A stretch of 64,000 nucleotides of DNA from Amantichitinum ursilacus (GTDB lineage Bacteria; Pseudomonadota; Gammaproteobacteria; Burkholderiales; Chitinibacteraceae): NCBI RefSeq assembly GCF_001294205.1, contig NZ_LAQT01000002.1, positions 475,561 to 539,560 of the forward strand, written 5' to 3'. This document shows, piece by piece, positions 1-10,344 of the stretch (position 1 is its first letter; every line of letters begins with the position of its first letter). The position numbers were made by a program, and so were the translations under genes. Under the pieces are notes generated by a model. It saw nothing but the letters and a program-made list of their open reading frames with translations, was not told where the DNA came from and did no database searches.

Positions 1-88
1 CCCGCTGACGGGCATTGCCCTCTGCTCCGGCCGCTTGCCGGTTTGCCTTGTGCTACCTGACGGAATAACGATTCCGAAGGGGTAAACC

Positions 89-337
89 ATGGAAAATCTC
101 AAGCATTACGACGTCAATATCGAAGTACGCCCTGTCGACGTGGGCGCTGGCCTTGATGGCTGGTATCAACTGGTCCGTTTTGACGGCCAACATCGTGTGC
201 CGGTGACCGACTGGCAACGCGTGAACACAGAGCCGATGACCATCGTGCATCAAGCTGTTCGCGCCGCGCAGGACACCGCGCTGGCCCAGTTGGCGCGTAT
301 TGCGCGTCAACCGCAACGCCGTCGCGCCCACGCTTGA
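89..337 (+). CDS. Small hypothetical protein, 82 aa
   Basis: Not recognised. It starts at an ATG with a purine-rich AAGGGG ribosome site 5-6 bases upstream. The protein is soluble, has no signal peptide or membrane segment, and ends in an Arg/Gln/Ala-rich tail. A hairpin terminator lies about 90 bases downstream, which supports it as a real transcription unit. The N-terminal half reads as a beta-strand-rich fold (alternating hydrophobics, residues 8-40), but this is only an impression from the sequence. No function is assigned. Confidence 0.6.
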   Translation: MENLKHYDVNIEVRPVDVGAGLDGWYQLVRFDGQHRVPVTDWQRVNTEPMTIVHQAVRAAQDTALAQLARIARQPQRRRAHA

Positions 338-425
338 AGGGCGGCTGCAGGGTGCGCTAACGCAGCCCGCGCCGCTTTCTCCGGCGCGTGACACGCGGCC
401 ACGCCGTAGCAACGATACAAAGCAC

Positions 426-447
426 AACGCCGGCAATTGCCGGCGTT
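426..447. terminator. Bidirectional intrinsic terminator
   Basis: A perfect 22-base palindrome (AACGCCGGCAA / TTGCCGGCGTT) is followed by GTTGTTTG. It lies between the convergent ends of the 82-aa and 61-aa genes. Confidence 0.65.
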
Positions 448-463
448 GTTGTTTGTTCGGGGT

Positions 464-649
464 TTACATCAGATATTCTTCGCGGTGTTCAGCCATGCTT
501 TCCAGCATTTCGCGCCGCTCTTGCAACGCGCGCCGCGCCGATCCCTGGCGCTTGAGCTTTTCTTGCAATCCAAGCGCTACGCCGCGGTCCTCATCCCGTT
601 GATTACGTTCACGAACCATCTCGGCGCATTTGCTAAGTTGCAACTTCAT
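464..649 (-). CDS. Small charged hypothetical protein, 61 aa
   Basis: The start at 649 is chosen over the longer reading to 724 because GGAG lies 8 bases upstream of this ATG and the extra 25 residues look non-coding. The protein is rich in Arg, Glu and Gln and is predicted to be nearly all alpha-helix or coiled coil. It contains the repeated pattern REE/ERRE near the C-terminus. Small proteins of this type are common and uncharacterised in betaproteobacteria. No function is assigned. Confidence 0.5.
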   Translation of the reverse strand: MKLQLSKCAEMVRERNQRDEDRGVALGLQEKLKRQGSARRALQERREMLESMAEHREEYLM

Positions 650-969
650 GGAGTTCTCCACGGTGGTTGAAGTGGATTCAATGTAGCGCAAACATATTAC
701 AACGCCCAGGTGGTAGACACGCATTGTGGTGTAAGCGCTTCACTTCATCGCAACGTCAGATAAATCGCGCCCTGGCGGGGTGCAACGTGGCGCTGGCGCA
801 ACGCCAGCCGCACCAATCGCGTACATGAAGCGTTAATTACACGCTGATGCTTTCGTCATGGCAGCGAGCTGCGGCAGAATGCCCGGACCCCGGTTTCAAG
901 CTGCGCGGGTCATATCCCTGCACCGCGCGTTTTGACCACCCCGCGACCCTTACCGAGAGTCCTGCCCCG
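650..969. other. Intergenic region, 320 bases
   Basis: It separates divergent genes. A tight hairpin (GCTGGCG, 3-base loop, CGCCAGC) lies at 792-808 without a following T-run. The reading frame of the downstream peptidase stays open back to 847, but that stretch has no ribosome site and precedes a clear signal peptide, so it is treated as leader. No convincing promoter was picked out. Confidence 0.4.
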
Positions 970-2853
970 ATGAAACGCACTGCCTTAGCTTCTGCCGTAG
1001 CCATTGCTCTTGCCTTTGCCAGCGTGCCCGCCGCGCAAGCCGCCACGCCGGTCGCCGCTCCCACCGTGTTCTCGCCCGCCAACCCGCCCGCCGTATGGGA
1101 TCTGACGCCGCTGTACCCGTCCGATGCCGCGTGGGACAGCGCCCGCGCCAGTTTGCTGGCCGATTTGCCCAAGCTGTCCGCGCTGCAAGGCACGCTGGGC
1201 ACCAGCCCGGCCAGTCTGCTAAAGGCGATGACGGCAATTTCGGACGCGCGCCGCGCGCTGTACCGGCTGGATACCTATGCCAGCCTGAAGGCCGATGAAA
1301 ACACCAAGATCGACGCCAACCAGGCGCGCCGCCAACTGAGCGATTCGGCCGGCAACCAGTTTGAACAAGCCACCGCGTTTGTCCCCGCCGAGATTTCGGC
1401 CATGGGCAAAGACAAGGTGGAAGGCTATCTGGCCGCGGAACCGGCGCTGGGCAAATTCCGCTATCAACTCGAAACCATGCTGCGCCTGGCCGAGCACACG
1501 CTGAAGCCCGAGCAGGAAACCCTGCTGGCCGCCGCCGCTGACCCGCTGGACCAGCCGCAAGCCATTTACAGTCTGCTGACCAACGCTGATCTGCCGTGGC
1601 CGCAAATTACCGTGCGCGGCAAGAAGTACACGCTGGATCAGGAAACCTATGTGCATCTGCGCGCCGACCGCGATCCACAAGTGCGTGCGCAAGTGTTCAA
1701 GGCGTTCTGGCCGGTCTACAAGGCGTACGAGCGCACGATCGGCGCGGTGTATGTCGCGCATCTGCGTGGCACCGTGTTTAACGCGCGCGCCCGCAAGTTT
1801 GATAATTCGCTCGATATGTTCCTGTCCAAAGGCAATACACCCGAGGCGGTATATCGCACGCTGGTGGCCGAAACCAACAAGGGCCTGCCCACGCTGCATC
1901 GTTACTTCAAGCTGCGCGCGGGCCTGCTGGGCCTGAAGCAGTCGCAGTATTCCGATATTTATGTACCGCTGGCCACGCCGCCCAAAACCTACACGCTGGC
2001 CGAAGCCGAACAGCTAACGTTGAAAGCGGTCGCGCCGCTGGGCCCGGATTATGTGGATACGCTGGGCAAGAATTTCCTCGGCAGCTGGATGCATGCAGTG
2101 CCGCAAGTGGGCAAGCGTTCGGGCGCATATATGAGCGGCGTGGCGTATGACGTGCATCCGTATGTGCTGACCAGCTTTAACGGTGATTACGAAAGCGTGA
2201 GCACGGTGGCGCATGAGTGGGGCCACGCCATGCATTCCGTGTTGGCCAATGGCGCGCAGCCGTTCGAGACCGCTGATTACGCCATCTTTATCGCCGAGAT
2301 TCCGTCGACCACCAACGAAATGCTGTTGGCCGATTATGTGGCGGCGCACGCCAAAACCAAGGCCGAGAAGGTGTATGCGCTTAGCCAGCAACTGGAATTG
2401 CTGCGTGGCACGTTCTTCCGCCAGGCCATGTTTGCCGAGTTTGAACTCAAGTCGCACGAAGCGATCGAGAAAGACCAGTCGCTGACCGGTGCGGACTTGA
2501 CCAAAATCTACCTGGATTTGCTCAAGCGTTATCACGGTGATGCCGAAGGCGTGATGCATATTGATGATCTGTATGGCGCGGAGTGGGAATACATCCCGCA
2601 CTTCTATACCGATTACTACGTGTATCAGTACGCCACTTCGATCAGTGCGGCGGCTTATTTTGCCGAAGGCATCGAGAAGGGCGACACCAAACTGCGCGAT
2701 CAGTATTTCAATATGCTGAAGGCGGGCGGTTCGGATGATCCGTATCAGATCGTCAAACGCGCCGGTCTGGATATGGCCAGCCCCGCGCCGTACCAGGCCA
2801 TCATCGCGCGCATGAACAAAGTGATGGACGAACTGGATGCGCTGACAAAATAA
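970..2853 (+). CDS. M3 family zinc oligopeptidase (oligoendopeptidase F type), secreted
   Basis: A 627-aa zinc metallopeptidase of the M3 (thimet/PepF) family, which cleaves short peptides. The ATG at 970 gives a signal peptide: a charged start MKRT, then an Ala-rich hydrophobic stretch ending in AQA near residue 27. The active site HEWGH lies at residues 415-419 and supplies two zinc ligands and the general base. The downstream EIPSTTNE segment, about 25-30 residues on, supplies the third ligand as in the family. Length fits PepF-like enzymes (about 600 aa). A signal peptide on an M3 peptidase implies a periplasmic role in peptide scavenging, which is inference. The gene is monocistronic, ending at a terminator shared with the convergent PEP-CTERM gene. 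Confidence 0.88.
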   Translation: MKRTALASAVAIALAFASVPAAQAATPVAAPTVFSPANPPAVWDLTPLYPSDAAWDSARASLLADLPKLSALQGTLGTSPASLLKAMTAISDARRALYRLDTYASLKADENTKIDANQARRQLSDSAGNQFEQATAFVPAEISAMGKDKVEGYLAAEPALGKFRYQLETMLRLAEHTLKPEQETLLAAAADPLDQPQAIYSLLTNADLPWPQITVRGKKYTLDQETYVHLRADRDPQVRAQVFKAFWPVYKAYERTIGAVYVAHLRGTVFNARARKFDNSLDMFLSKGNTPEAVYRTLVAETNKGLPTLHRYFKLRAGLLGLKQSQYSDIYVPLATPPKTYTLAEAEQLTLKAVAPLGPDYVDTLGKNFLGSWMHAVPQVGKRSGAYMSGVAYDVHPYVLTSFNGDYESVSTVAHEWGHAMHSVLANGAQPFETADYAIFIAEIPSTTNEMLLADYVAAHAKTKAEKVYALSQQLELLRGTFFRQAMFAEFELKSHEAIEKDQSLTGADLTKIYLDLLKRYHGDAEGVMHIDDLYGAEWEYIPHFYTDYYVYQYATSISAAAYFAEGIEKGDTKLRDQYFNMLKAGGSDDPYQIVKRAGLDMASPAPYQAIIARMNKVMDELDALTK

Positions 2854-2930
2854 GTGGCTGGATGTCGCGATCCGCAGCGAGGCGGGTCGCGACCACCGGT
2901 GTGCGGCGACTTATATATATAGAAATGAAA

Positions 2931-2953
2931 AAACCCGGCCGAGGTCGGGTTTT
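2931..2953. terminator. Bidirectional terminator
   Basis: The stem AAACCCG/CGGGTTT has A and T tracts on both flanks. It lies between the convergent peptidase and PEP-CTERM genes. Confidence 0.75.
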
Positions 2954-2978
2954 GTATTTACAACTTGCCAGCGGCTAA

Positions 2979-3509
2979 TCAAGCACGCTTTTTCTTGCGA
3001 GCAGCAACCAGAGCAACCAGGCCCAGACCCATCAGGGCGTAGGTTTCGGGTTCCGGTACCGGAGCGGTAACGTTGGAAGCGAAAGCGTTGGTGGTCAGGG
3101 TGTACAGGCCACCGCTCTTGCCAGTTGCAGTGCCGGTCACTTCGTAGAAGTAGTCGCCAGCAGCCAGGCCGTTGAACCAGTTGGTGTTGTCGCCGGTGGT
3201 GCCGTCGAAGGAGTAAGAACCGATGGCGGTGGTGCTGCCAGCCTTGAACAGGCTAACGGTAGCGTCAACGATGTTGTAGCTGAAGCCGACCTTGGCCTTC
3301 AGGTTGGTGGAGCTGGCCGAGGAGCCAACATCGCTCAGGGTTTCCGACAGGCTGAAGTTCAGGATGTCGTCGAACGCGCCGGTCACGCTAACTTGTTTGA
3401 AGGACGCATCGGAATCACCGAGCGTACCCAGATCATAGTTAGCAGCTTGAGCGGACAGGGCTACGAAAGCGGAGGCTGCGGCAACAGCCAGAAATTTGAT
3501 AGAACGCAT
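2979..3509 (-). CDS. FxDxF-type PEP-CTERM exported protein
   Basis: A 176-aa exported protein with a signal peptide (MRSIKFLAVAAASAF, cleavage after AQA at about residue 22). It carries a C-terminal PEP-CTERM sorting tail: VPEPETYAL, a hydrophobic segment and a KKKRA terminus at residues 151-176. Known biology: exosortase recognises the PEP motif and removes the tail at the inner membrane, and such proteins go to the cell surface or exopolysaccharide matrix. The GAFDDILNFSL stretch near residue 45 fits the FxDxF subgroup. The middle is beta-rich and low in Cys. GGAG precedes the start. No exosortase is in the window, so it must be encoded elsewhere. Substrate or role is unknown. Confidence 0.85.
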   Translation of the reverse strand: MRSIKFLAVAAASAFVALSAQAANYDLGTLGDSDASFKQVSVTGAFDDILNFSLSETLSDVGSSASSTNLKAKVGFSYNIVDATVSLFKAGSTTAIGSYSFDGTTGDNTNWFNGLAAGDYFYEVTGTATGKSGGLYTLTTNAFASNVTAPVPEPETYALMGLGLVALVAARKKKRA

Positions 3510-3811
3510 TGTGAAAACTCCTTGTGACAGACTGATATGTTGGTTTTATGAAAGCCGCCTGCTGACGACGGACTGATAGTAAACATGAAAGACTTTGTAA
3601 GCAAACGGTTTTAAGCCCTGTTTAAGGGTCAAAACCGACCGTTCGTCGGCATCTGACAGTAAGTGTAGTGCCAGTTCTTACATTTAATAAGTAAGTGCTA
3701 ATGCAGTTTGCTGTCGGTTGCTTGCAAGTTGTGCAATGTGCCAAGGCATGGCACGGTGCCATTCATCCGTGGCGCTTACGTGCTTGCGCCGCACAAATAC
3801 TGGGCTTGGCA
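3510..3811. other. Divergent intergenic region with inverted repeat
   Basis: 302 bases lie between the PEP-CTERM gene and the antiporter. A nested inverted repeat (CGGTTTT ... CCCT ... AGGG ... AAAACCG) spans 3606-3637, roughly 100 bases upstream of the PEP-CTERM start. It could be an operator or an upstream hairpin. No clear -35/-10 pair was found. Confidence 0.35.
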
Positions 3812-5476
3812 ATGGAAATTCTGTTTACGGTGCTGGTTTTGTTACTGGCAGTGGCGTTCTCCGGGGTGGCGCGCAAGTGGCTGCCGTTTGCGGTGCCGTT
3901 GCCGCTGCTGCAGATCGCGCTAGGCGCGGCGCTGGCCTGGCCGGTGCTTGATCTGCACGTCACCTTTGACCCCGAACTGTTTTTGCTGCTGTTTATTCCG
4001 CCGCTGCTGTTTCTGGATGGCGCACGCACACCGCGGCGCGAGTTTGTGCAAAACAAACGCCCGATCCTGGCGCTGGCCTTGGGGCTGGTGTTCTTTACCG
4101 TGGCCGGGGTTGGCTATTTTGTGCACTGGCTCATTCCCGCGATTCCGCTGCCGGTGGCGTTTGCGCTGGCGGCGGTGTTGTCACCGACGGACGCGGTGGC
4201 GCTGGGTGGCATCGTCGGCAAGGGCCGCATCCCCGATACGCTGCTACAGATTCTGGAAGGCGAGGCCTTGATGAACGACGCCTCGGGCCTGGTGGCGCTT
4301 AAATTTGCCGTGGTGGCGGCAATGACCGGCACGTTTTCATTACTGAATGCCTCGGCCAGCTTTGTGCTGATCGCGCTGGGCGGACTGGCGTGCGGCGCGT
4401 TGCTGGGCGTGGCGTTTGCGTGGGGCCGCAATCTGCTGGTGTCGTTTAGCGGCGATGAACCCGGTCCGCAAGTGGTGTTGATGCTGTTGTTGCCGTTTGC
4501 GGCCTACCTGGTGGCGGAGCGACTGGGCGTGTCCGGCATTTTGTCGGCGGTAGCGGCGGGCATGGCGGTGAATGCGTCCGATCTGTTCAAAAGCACCAGC
4601 CTGGCCACGCGGCTGCAAGCCAATAGCACGTGGGCCATGATCGAGTTCGTTTTCAACGGTCTGGTATTTATCTTGTTGGGTCTGCAACTGCCACACATCA
4701 TCGGCAGCGCGCTGGTGGAAGCGCATCACGACAGCGCCACCGCCGCGTGGCAACTGGTGGGCTATGTGGCGGCGGTGATGCTGGCGCTGCATGTGTTGCG
4801 CTTTGTCTGGGTGTGGGCGCTGCGTTATACCGCGCGGGCCGCCATGCGCAAGCAAGGCATGCTGCATGTCAAGGCAGGCTGGCGCACGCTAAGTTTGATG
4901 ACCCTGGGCGGCGTGCGCGGCGCGGTTACGCTGGCCGGTGTGCTGGCGTTGCCGCTCACCCTGCCAGGCGGCGCACCGTTTCCCGCGCGCGATCTGGTGG
5001 TTTTTATCGCCGCGTCCATCATTCTGCTGTCGTTATTACTGGGCGCGATCGGCTTGCCGCTACTGTTGCGCAATATCGCGCCGCCCACCGACACCCGCCA
5101 TCATCGCGAAGAGAACCGCGCGCGTTCATTGATTGCGCATGCCGCCATCAGCGCGCTGGAGCGCGAACGCGATGCGCTGAGCGTGGATATGAGCGAAGCC
5201 GACGCGGCCAGCATTACCACGCTGACAGCGCAGCTGATGGAAATCTACCGTCGCCGTGTGGCCGTGCTGGAAACCGAAGCTGAGCAACGCGAGCACGTGG
5301 TGCGCGAAGAACGCTTGATGCGCAATCTGCGTGGCGTGGCGATGCGAGCCGAACGTGACGAAGCGTATCGCCTGCATAAGGCCGATGAAATCAACGATGA
5401 AGCGCTGGCTAAATTGATCCGCGAGATTGATCTGGCCGAGGCGGCTTTTTCCGAACGCCCACGTTTCGATAAATAA
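3812..5476 (+). CDS. CPA1 family Na+/H+ antiporter
   Basis: A 554-aa inner-membrane cation/proton antiporter of the CPA1 (NhaP/YjcE-like) type, exchanging Na+ (or K+) for protons in pH and salt homeostasis. The chosen ATG starts MEILFTVLVLL, which matches the YjcE N-terminus; the frame runs open to 3695 but the extra 39 residues look like leader. About twelve membrane segments fill residues 1-430. The signature LSPTDAVAL (about 122-130) and GEALMNDASGLV carry the Asp residues typical of ion binding in this family. A hydrophilic cytoplasmic tail of about 100 residues, rich in Glu/Arg heptads, is probably regulatory. The gene stands alone. Confidence 0.88.
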   Translation: MEILFTVLVLLLAVAFSGVARKWLPFAVPLPLLQIALGAALAWPVLDLHVTFDPELFLLLFIPPLLFLDGARTPRREFVQNKRPILALALGLVFFTVAGVGYFVHWLIPAIPLPVAFALAAVLSPTDAVALGGIVGKGRIPDTLLQILEGEALMNDASGLVALKFAVVAAMTGTFSLLNASASFVLIALGGLACGALLGVAFAWGRNLLVSFSGDEPGPQVVLMLLLPFAAYLVAERLGVSGILSAVAAGMAVNASDLFKSTSLATRLQANSTWAMIEFVFNGLVFILLGLQLPHIIGSALVEAHHDSATAAWQLVGYVAAVMLALHVLRFVWVWALRYTARAAMRKQGMLHVKAGWRTLSLMTLGGVRGAVTLAGVLALPLTLPGGAPFPARDLVVFIAASIILLSLLLGAIGLPLLLRNIAPPTDTRHHREENRARSLIAHAAISALERERDALSVDMSEADAASITTLTAQLMEIYRRRVAVLETEAEQREHVVREERLMRNLRGVAMRAERDEAYRLHKADEINDEALAKLIREIDLAEAAFSERPRFDK

Positions 5477-5558
5477 CGCGCGCGCGTGACGCTGCGTGGC
5501 CACGCTAACCGGATGATCAGAATCCGCGATGTCATCGGCATGAACGCCGAACGGCTAA

Positions 5559-6745
<1,187 letters not shown>

Positions 6746-6757
6746 ACCGAGAACCCC

Positions 6758-7603
6758 ATGCCCGAATTGTTGACGCCGCTCTCCGCAAACCGCGCCGCGG
6801 GAGGATGGCAACATCGTTTTGCCCATCGCTCTGCAGTGCTGGATTGCGATATGAAGTTTGCGGTGTATCTACCGCCGCAAGCGACCGCGCATCACAAGGT
6901 GCCCGTGCTGTACTGGCTGTCTGGCCTGACCTGCACTGAGGAAAACTTTATCCAGAAAGCCGGCGCGCAACGGATGGCGGCGCAACTGGGGCTGGCGATT
7001 GTATGCCCCGATACCAGCCCACGCGGCGACGATGTCGCCAATGACCCCGGCTACGATCTGGGGCAGGGTGCGGGGTTTTATCTGAATGCCACGCAAGCGC
7101 CGTGGGCTGCGCATTACCGTATGCATGATTACGTGGTGCATGAGCTGCCGGCGCTGGTGGAGGCCGAGTTGCCAATTCTGCCGGTGCGCGGCATTGCCGG
7201 GCATTCCATGGGTGGCCATGGCGCGCTGACGCTGGCGTTGCGTAATCCGGGCCGGTATCAATCGATCTCGGCCTTTGCGCCGATCTGCCACCCCAGCGCG
7301 ACGCCATGGGGCCAAAAGGCGTTTCGCGCTTATCTGGGCGATCACCCCGATGCCTGGCGCGAATGGGATGCCAGTCTGCTGCTGGCGCAAGCGCGTGACC
7401 CGGTGCCAACGCTGGTGGACCAGGGCGACGCCGATGAATTTCTGGCGCGTGAGCTTCAACCCGAGGCGCTGGAAAACGCGGCGCGCAGTGCGGGTTATCC
7501 GCTGACGCTACGCCGCCACGCTGGCTATGATCATAGCTATTACTTTATTGCCAGCTTGATCGACGAGCACCTGCAACACCATGCGCGCGCGTTGATTAAA
7601 TAA
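6758..7603 (+). CDS. fghA: S-formylglutathione hydrolase
   Basis: A 281-aa esterase-D type alpha/beta hydrolase that releases formate and glutathione from S-formylglutathione, the second step of formaldehyde removal. The nucleophile elbow GHSMGGHGA lies at about residues 147-155. The family hallmark [13 protein letters not shown] is near residue 60. Asp ([10 protein letters not shown]) and His ([10 protein letters not shown]) complete the triad near the C-terminus. It sits 12 bases after adhC and reads as the second cistron. The ribosome site is weak, which fits coupling to adhC. Confidence 0.93.
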   Translation: MPELLTPLSANRAAGGWQHRFAHRSAVLDCDMKFAVYLPPQATAHHKVPVLYWLSGLTCTEENFIQKAGAQRMAAQLGLAIVCPDTSPRGDDVANDPGYDLGQGAGFYLNATQAPWAAHYRMHDYVVHELPALVEAELPILPVRGIAGHSMGGHGALTLALRNPGRYQSISAFAPICHPSATPWGQKAFRAYLGDHPDAWREWDASLLLAQARDPVPTLVDQGDADEFLARELQPEALENAARSAGYPLTLRRHAGYDHSYYFIASLIDEHLQHHARALIK

Positions 7604-7609
7604 ACCCTC

Positions 7610-9151
7610 ATGCAGAGCATTCTTTCCCGGCGCGGCGCCTTGCTGCGGCTACGACGCACCTTTCAGAAAAACCCACAGCTCGCGGTGATCGTGATGCTGT
7701 GTGTGGTGCTGGGGGCGAGTACCGGGCATTCGGTGTACCGCGACTACCAGGAAACCGTGCGCCAGCAGCGCGCCATTGTGCGCGATCTGTCGCGCGTGGC
7801 CGCCGCGCATGCGCGCAATACGCTGCAAGAGGCCGACAACGCCTTGCAGCAAACGCTGGGGCTGGTGTCGGCGGCGGGAGGCATTGATCAGATCAATTCG
7901 CTGGATTATTGGTGGCGCATCAAAAGCTACGCCTTTAATGTTGGCGATTGCCAGGGCGTGTGGATTTTTGATCGCTCGGGCAAACCGGTTTTGGAATCGT
8001 CGACGTTTCCAGCGCCCGCCAACGTCAATTCGTCTGATCGCGATTTCTTTAAAGCGGCGTTGGCCGGGCAGCGCTTTTATGTGTCCACGGCGTTCAAATC
8101 GCGCGTATCGGGCAAGCTGGTTTATGGCGTGTCGCGGCCCATCCACGCGCGGGACGGTCATATTGAAGGCGTGGCGCTGGTGGCGTTGCGCATCGACAAT
8201 CTCAACGATTTTTATGCGCTGATGTCGTTTGATTCGCGCTTTATCTTTGGCATTTACAGCAACGACGGCCGCATCGTGGCGCGCACGCCCGATATGGACG
8301 CGGTGCTGGGCCGCTCGGTGAAAGACGAAGCGCTGTATCAGGATCGCGACGGCCAGAGTGGCATGTACGATCTGCCGTCGCCGCTGGACCATGTGCAGCG
8401 CATTACCGGCTGGCAACGCGTGCCGGAGTTTGGCGTGATCGGCTATGCCGCTTTATCGCACGATCTGGCGCTGCGGCCGTGGCGCGTGCGCACGCTGACC
8501 ACGGCGCTGGAAGCCGCCATTACGCTGGCGGTGCTGGTGGCGGCGGTGCTGTGGGGCTTTCGGGCCACCGTGCGCGAGAGCCAGGCGCAGCGCTTGCTGC
8601 GCGAGGCCGCATTGAATCAGGTGCGCATTATCGATGAGCTGGAAACCGCGCAACAGGATGCGTTAACCGGTTTGTATGGCCGCAAATTGATGATGGAGCA
8701 GGCCGAGCGCAAACGGCAGCAAGCGGCCGAGCGCAACGATTGCCTGGTGTTTATGCTGCTCGATCTGGATGGTTTCAAGGCGGTGAATGATCAGTACGGT
8801 CATGACACGGGCGACCAGGTATTGATTGCCACCGCCGCCGCCTTGCGTGCCTGCCTGCGGCCCGACGATCTGGCCGGGCGCTGGGGCGGCGATGAGTTTG
8901 TGGTGGCGGTCAGCGTCAGCCCGCATACCGCGCGCGCACAGGTGGACGCCATCGCGCGCCGCATCGTGCAACGCGTGGGCGAAATCGGCTACGGCATCAG
9001 CGGCAGCCTGGGCATCGCCATCTTTGACGCCCACATCAGCATCGACCTGGCCACCCGCCGCGCCGATGCCGCGATGTACGAAGCCAAACATCGCGGTAAG
9101 AACGGGTTTGTGATCTGGGACGAATCGATCGGGCTGGTTGCCGCTGCATAG
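7610..9151 (+). CDS. Membrane-bound diguanylate cyclase with periplasmic sensor (dCache-like)
   Basis: A 513-aa protein that makes cyclic di-GMP from two GTP. The order is: membrane segment at about 24-46; a periplasmic region of about 250 residues resembling a double Cache ligand sensor (SDRDFFKAAL and VYGVSRPI are typical); second membrane segment at about 302-322; a short helical linker; GGDEF domain at about 355-505. The active site GGDEF is intact at 426-430. An RxxD product-inhibition site (R417-D420) lies five residues before it, so feedback control is expected. It starts 6 bases after fghA and may be cotranscribed with it. Position next to flagellar genes suggests, but does not show, a motility role. 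Confidence 0.9.
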   Translation: MQSILSRRGALLRLRRTFQKNPQLAVIVMLCVVLGASTGHSVYRDYQETVRQQRAIVRDLSRVAAAHARNTLQEADNALQQTLGLVSAAGGIDQINSLDYWWRIKSYAFNVGDCQGVWIFDRSGKPVLESSTFPAPANVNSSDRDFFKAALAGQRFYVSTAFKSRVSGKLVYGVSRPIHARDGHIEGVALVALRIDNLNDFYALMSFDSRFIFGIYSNDGRIVARTPDMDAVLGRSVKDEALYQDRDGQSGMYDLPSPLDHVQRITGWQRVPEFGVIGYAALSHDLALRPWRVRTLTTALEAAITLAVLVAAVLWGFRATVRESQAQRLLREAALNQVRIIDELETAQQDALTGLYGRKLMMEQAERKRQQAAERNDCLVFMLLDLDGFKAVNDQYGHDTGDQVLIATAAALRACLRPDDLAGRWGGDEFVVAVSVSPHTARAQVDAIARRIVQRVGEIGYGISGSLGIAIFDAHISIDLATRRADAAMYEAKHRGKNGFVIWDESIGLVAAA

Positions 9152-9236
9152 GGTGGGTCTGGACCCACCAGCCAAAGTGGCATGCCGAGCTCACCCCGTG
9201 TGGCAAACGGCTTTGAAAGGTGGGTCTCGACCCACC
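9152..9236. repeat. Inverted pair of dispersed palindromes (copies A and B)
   Basis: Two copies of GGTGGGTCNNGACCCACC lie at 9152-9169 and 9219-9236. The left copy is preceded by ATAG, the right followed by CTAT, so the pair is also inverted as a whole. CAAAG and CTTTG flank the inside. The same core recurs at 14390, 60536, 60683, 63889 and 63954. Confidence 0.8.
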
Positions 9237-9299
9237 CTATGCCCATGGGGCTGTCTGGCTGGCACGGTGTTTGCTCAGTATGGGTATCTACCGTGTTCG

Positions 9300-10229
9300 A
9301 TGCCCATCATGCTCAGCCCTTCCGCAGCCCGCAGTACCGGTCAGGATTTCGTGATTGACCCCAACAACGTGGGGCAGTTGCGCACGCTGGCGGCCAAGTC
9401 GCCGCAGCAGGGCGTGAAGGCGGTGGCACAGCAGTTTGAGGCGCTGTTGATGCAACAGATGCTCAAGTCCATGCGCGACGCTACCCCGCAGTACGACACG
9501 CTCAATACCTCGAATGTGAAGATGTTTCAGAGCATGTTTGACCAGCAGATGAGCAGCTCGCTGAGCAAGCATGGGGGGCTGGGCCTGGCCGACGCCATCG
9601 TGCGGCAAATCCAGATTCAGCAAGACCCGTCGCTGCTGCAGCATGCCTGGCATACGCCGCCCAATCCACTGACGCCGGCCAATCAGAGCACCAACCCCGA
9701 TGCGGCAAGTACCTCGGGCAAGGCGGCAAAAGATGCCGCTGGGGGCGGCAAAAGCGGATCTTTCGTATTGCGTATTGCCGGTGCCGCCAAGAGGGCCAGC
9801 GAAACCCTGGGCGTGTCGCCGCATGTATTAATGGCGCAGGCGGCGCTGGAAACCGGGTGGGGCCGCAAGCCGCTCACCGACGCGTCCGGCAACGACACGC
9901 ACAACCTGTTCGGCATCAAGGCCGGGCGGGACTGGCAGGGCAAAACCGCCACCGTCACCACCACCGAATATGTGAACGGCGTGGCGCAAAAGAAGGTCGA
10001 TACCTTCCGTGCCTATGATTCTTATACCGATGCCTTTGCCGACTACGCCACGTTGATCAAAAAGCGGTTTGGCGATGCGGTAGGTGCTGGCGATAACGCG
10101 CGTAGCTATGGCCAGGCGTTGCAAGCCGGCGGTTACGCCACTGATCCGACCTATGCCAGCAAGCTGGCGCTGGTGGCCGCGCGGGTGCAAAAGCATCTAC
10201 AGGCCGAGTCCGAAGGCGCCGCTGCGTAA
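9300..10229 (+). CDS. flgJ: Flagellar rod-capping protein and peptidoglycan hydrolase FlgJ
   Basis: A 309-aa bifunctional FlgJ. The N-terminal rod-binding domain (about 15-110, with AVAQQFEALLMQQMLKSMR) caps the growing rod. A Ser/Asn/Pro linker follows, then a C-terminal glucosaminidase-type domain (about 155-305) opens the peptidoglycan, with the catalytic Glu in QAALETGWG. The frame is open back to 9138, but that part crosses the palindromic repeats, so the ATG at 9300 (or 9309) is used; neither has a strong ribosome site. flgK and flgL follow, but flgI is not upstream, so the usual flgB-L operon is split here. Confidence 0.9.
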   Translation: MPIMLSPSAARSTGQDFVIDPNNVGQLRTLAAKSPQQGVKAVAQQFEALLMQQMLKSMRDATPQYDTLNTSNVKMFQSMFDQQMSSSLSKHGGLGLADAIVRQIQIQQDPSLLQHAWHTPPNPLTPANQSTNPDAASTSGKAAKDAAGGGKSGSFVLRIAGAAKRASETLGVSPHVLMAQAALETGWGRKPLTDASGNDTHNLFGIKAGRDWQGKTATVTTTEYVNGVAQKKVDTFRAYDSYTDAFADYATLIKKRFGDAVGAGDNARSYGQALQAGGYATDPTYASKLALVAARVQKHLQAESEGAAA

Positions 10230-10344
10230 CGCGCCCCAAGAGATGAGCGGCGACGTCCGGCTTCAAGTCCGGGCGCTTTACGCCGATACAAAGGAATGAC
10301 CGCGCAAGCTCAAGTGACCGGGCTGGCCGTAACGGAGCAATAGA

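Noticed and set aside
9138..9299. N-terminal extension of FlgJ
   Set aside because: The in-frame 54 codons are made of the palindromic repeats and do not resemble FlgJ; a later ATG gives the family N-terminus.
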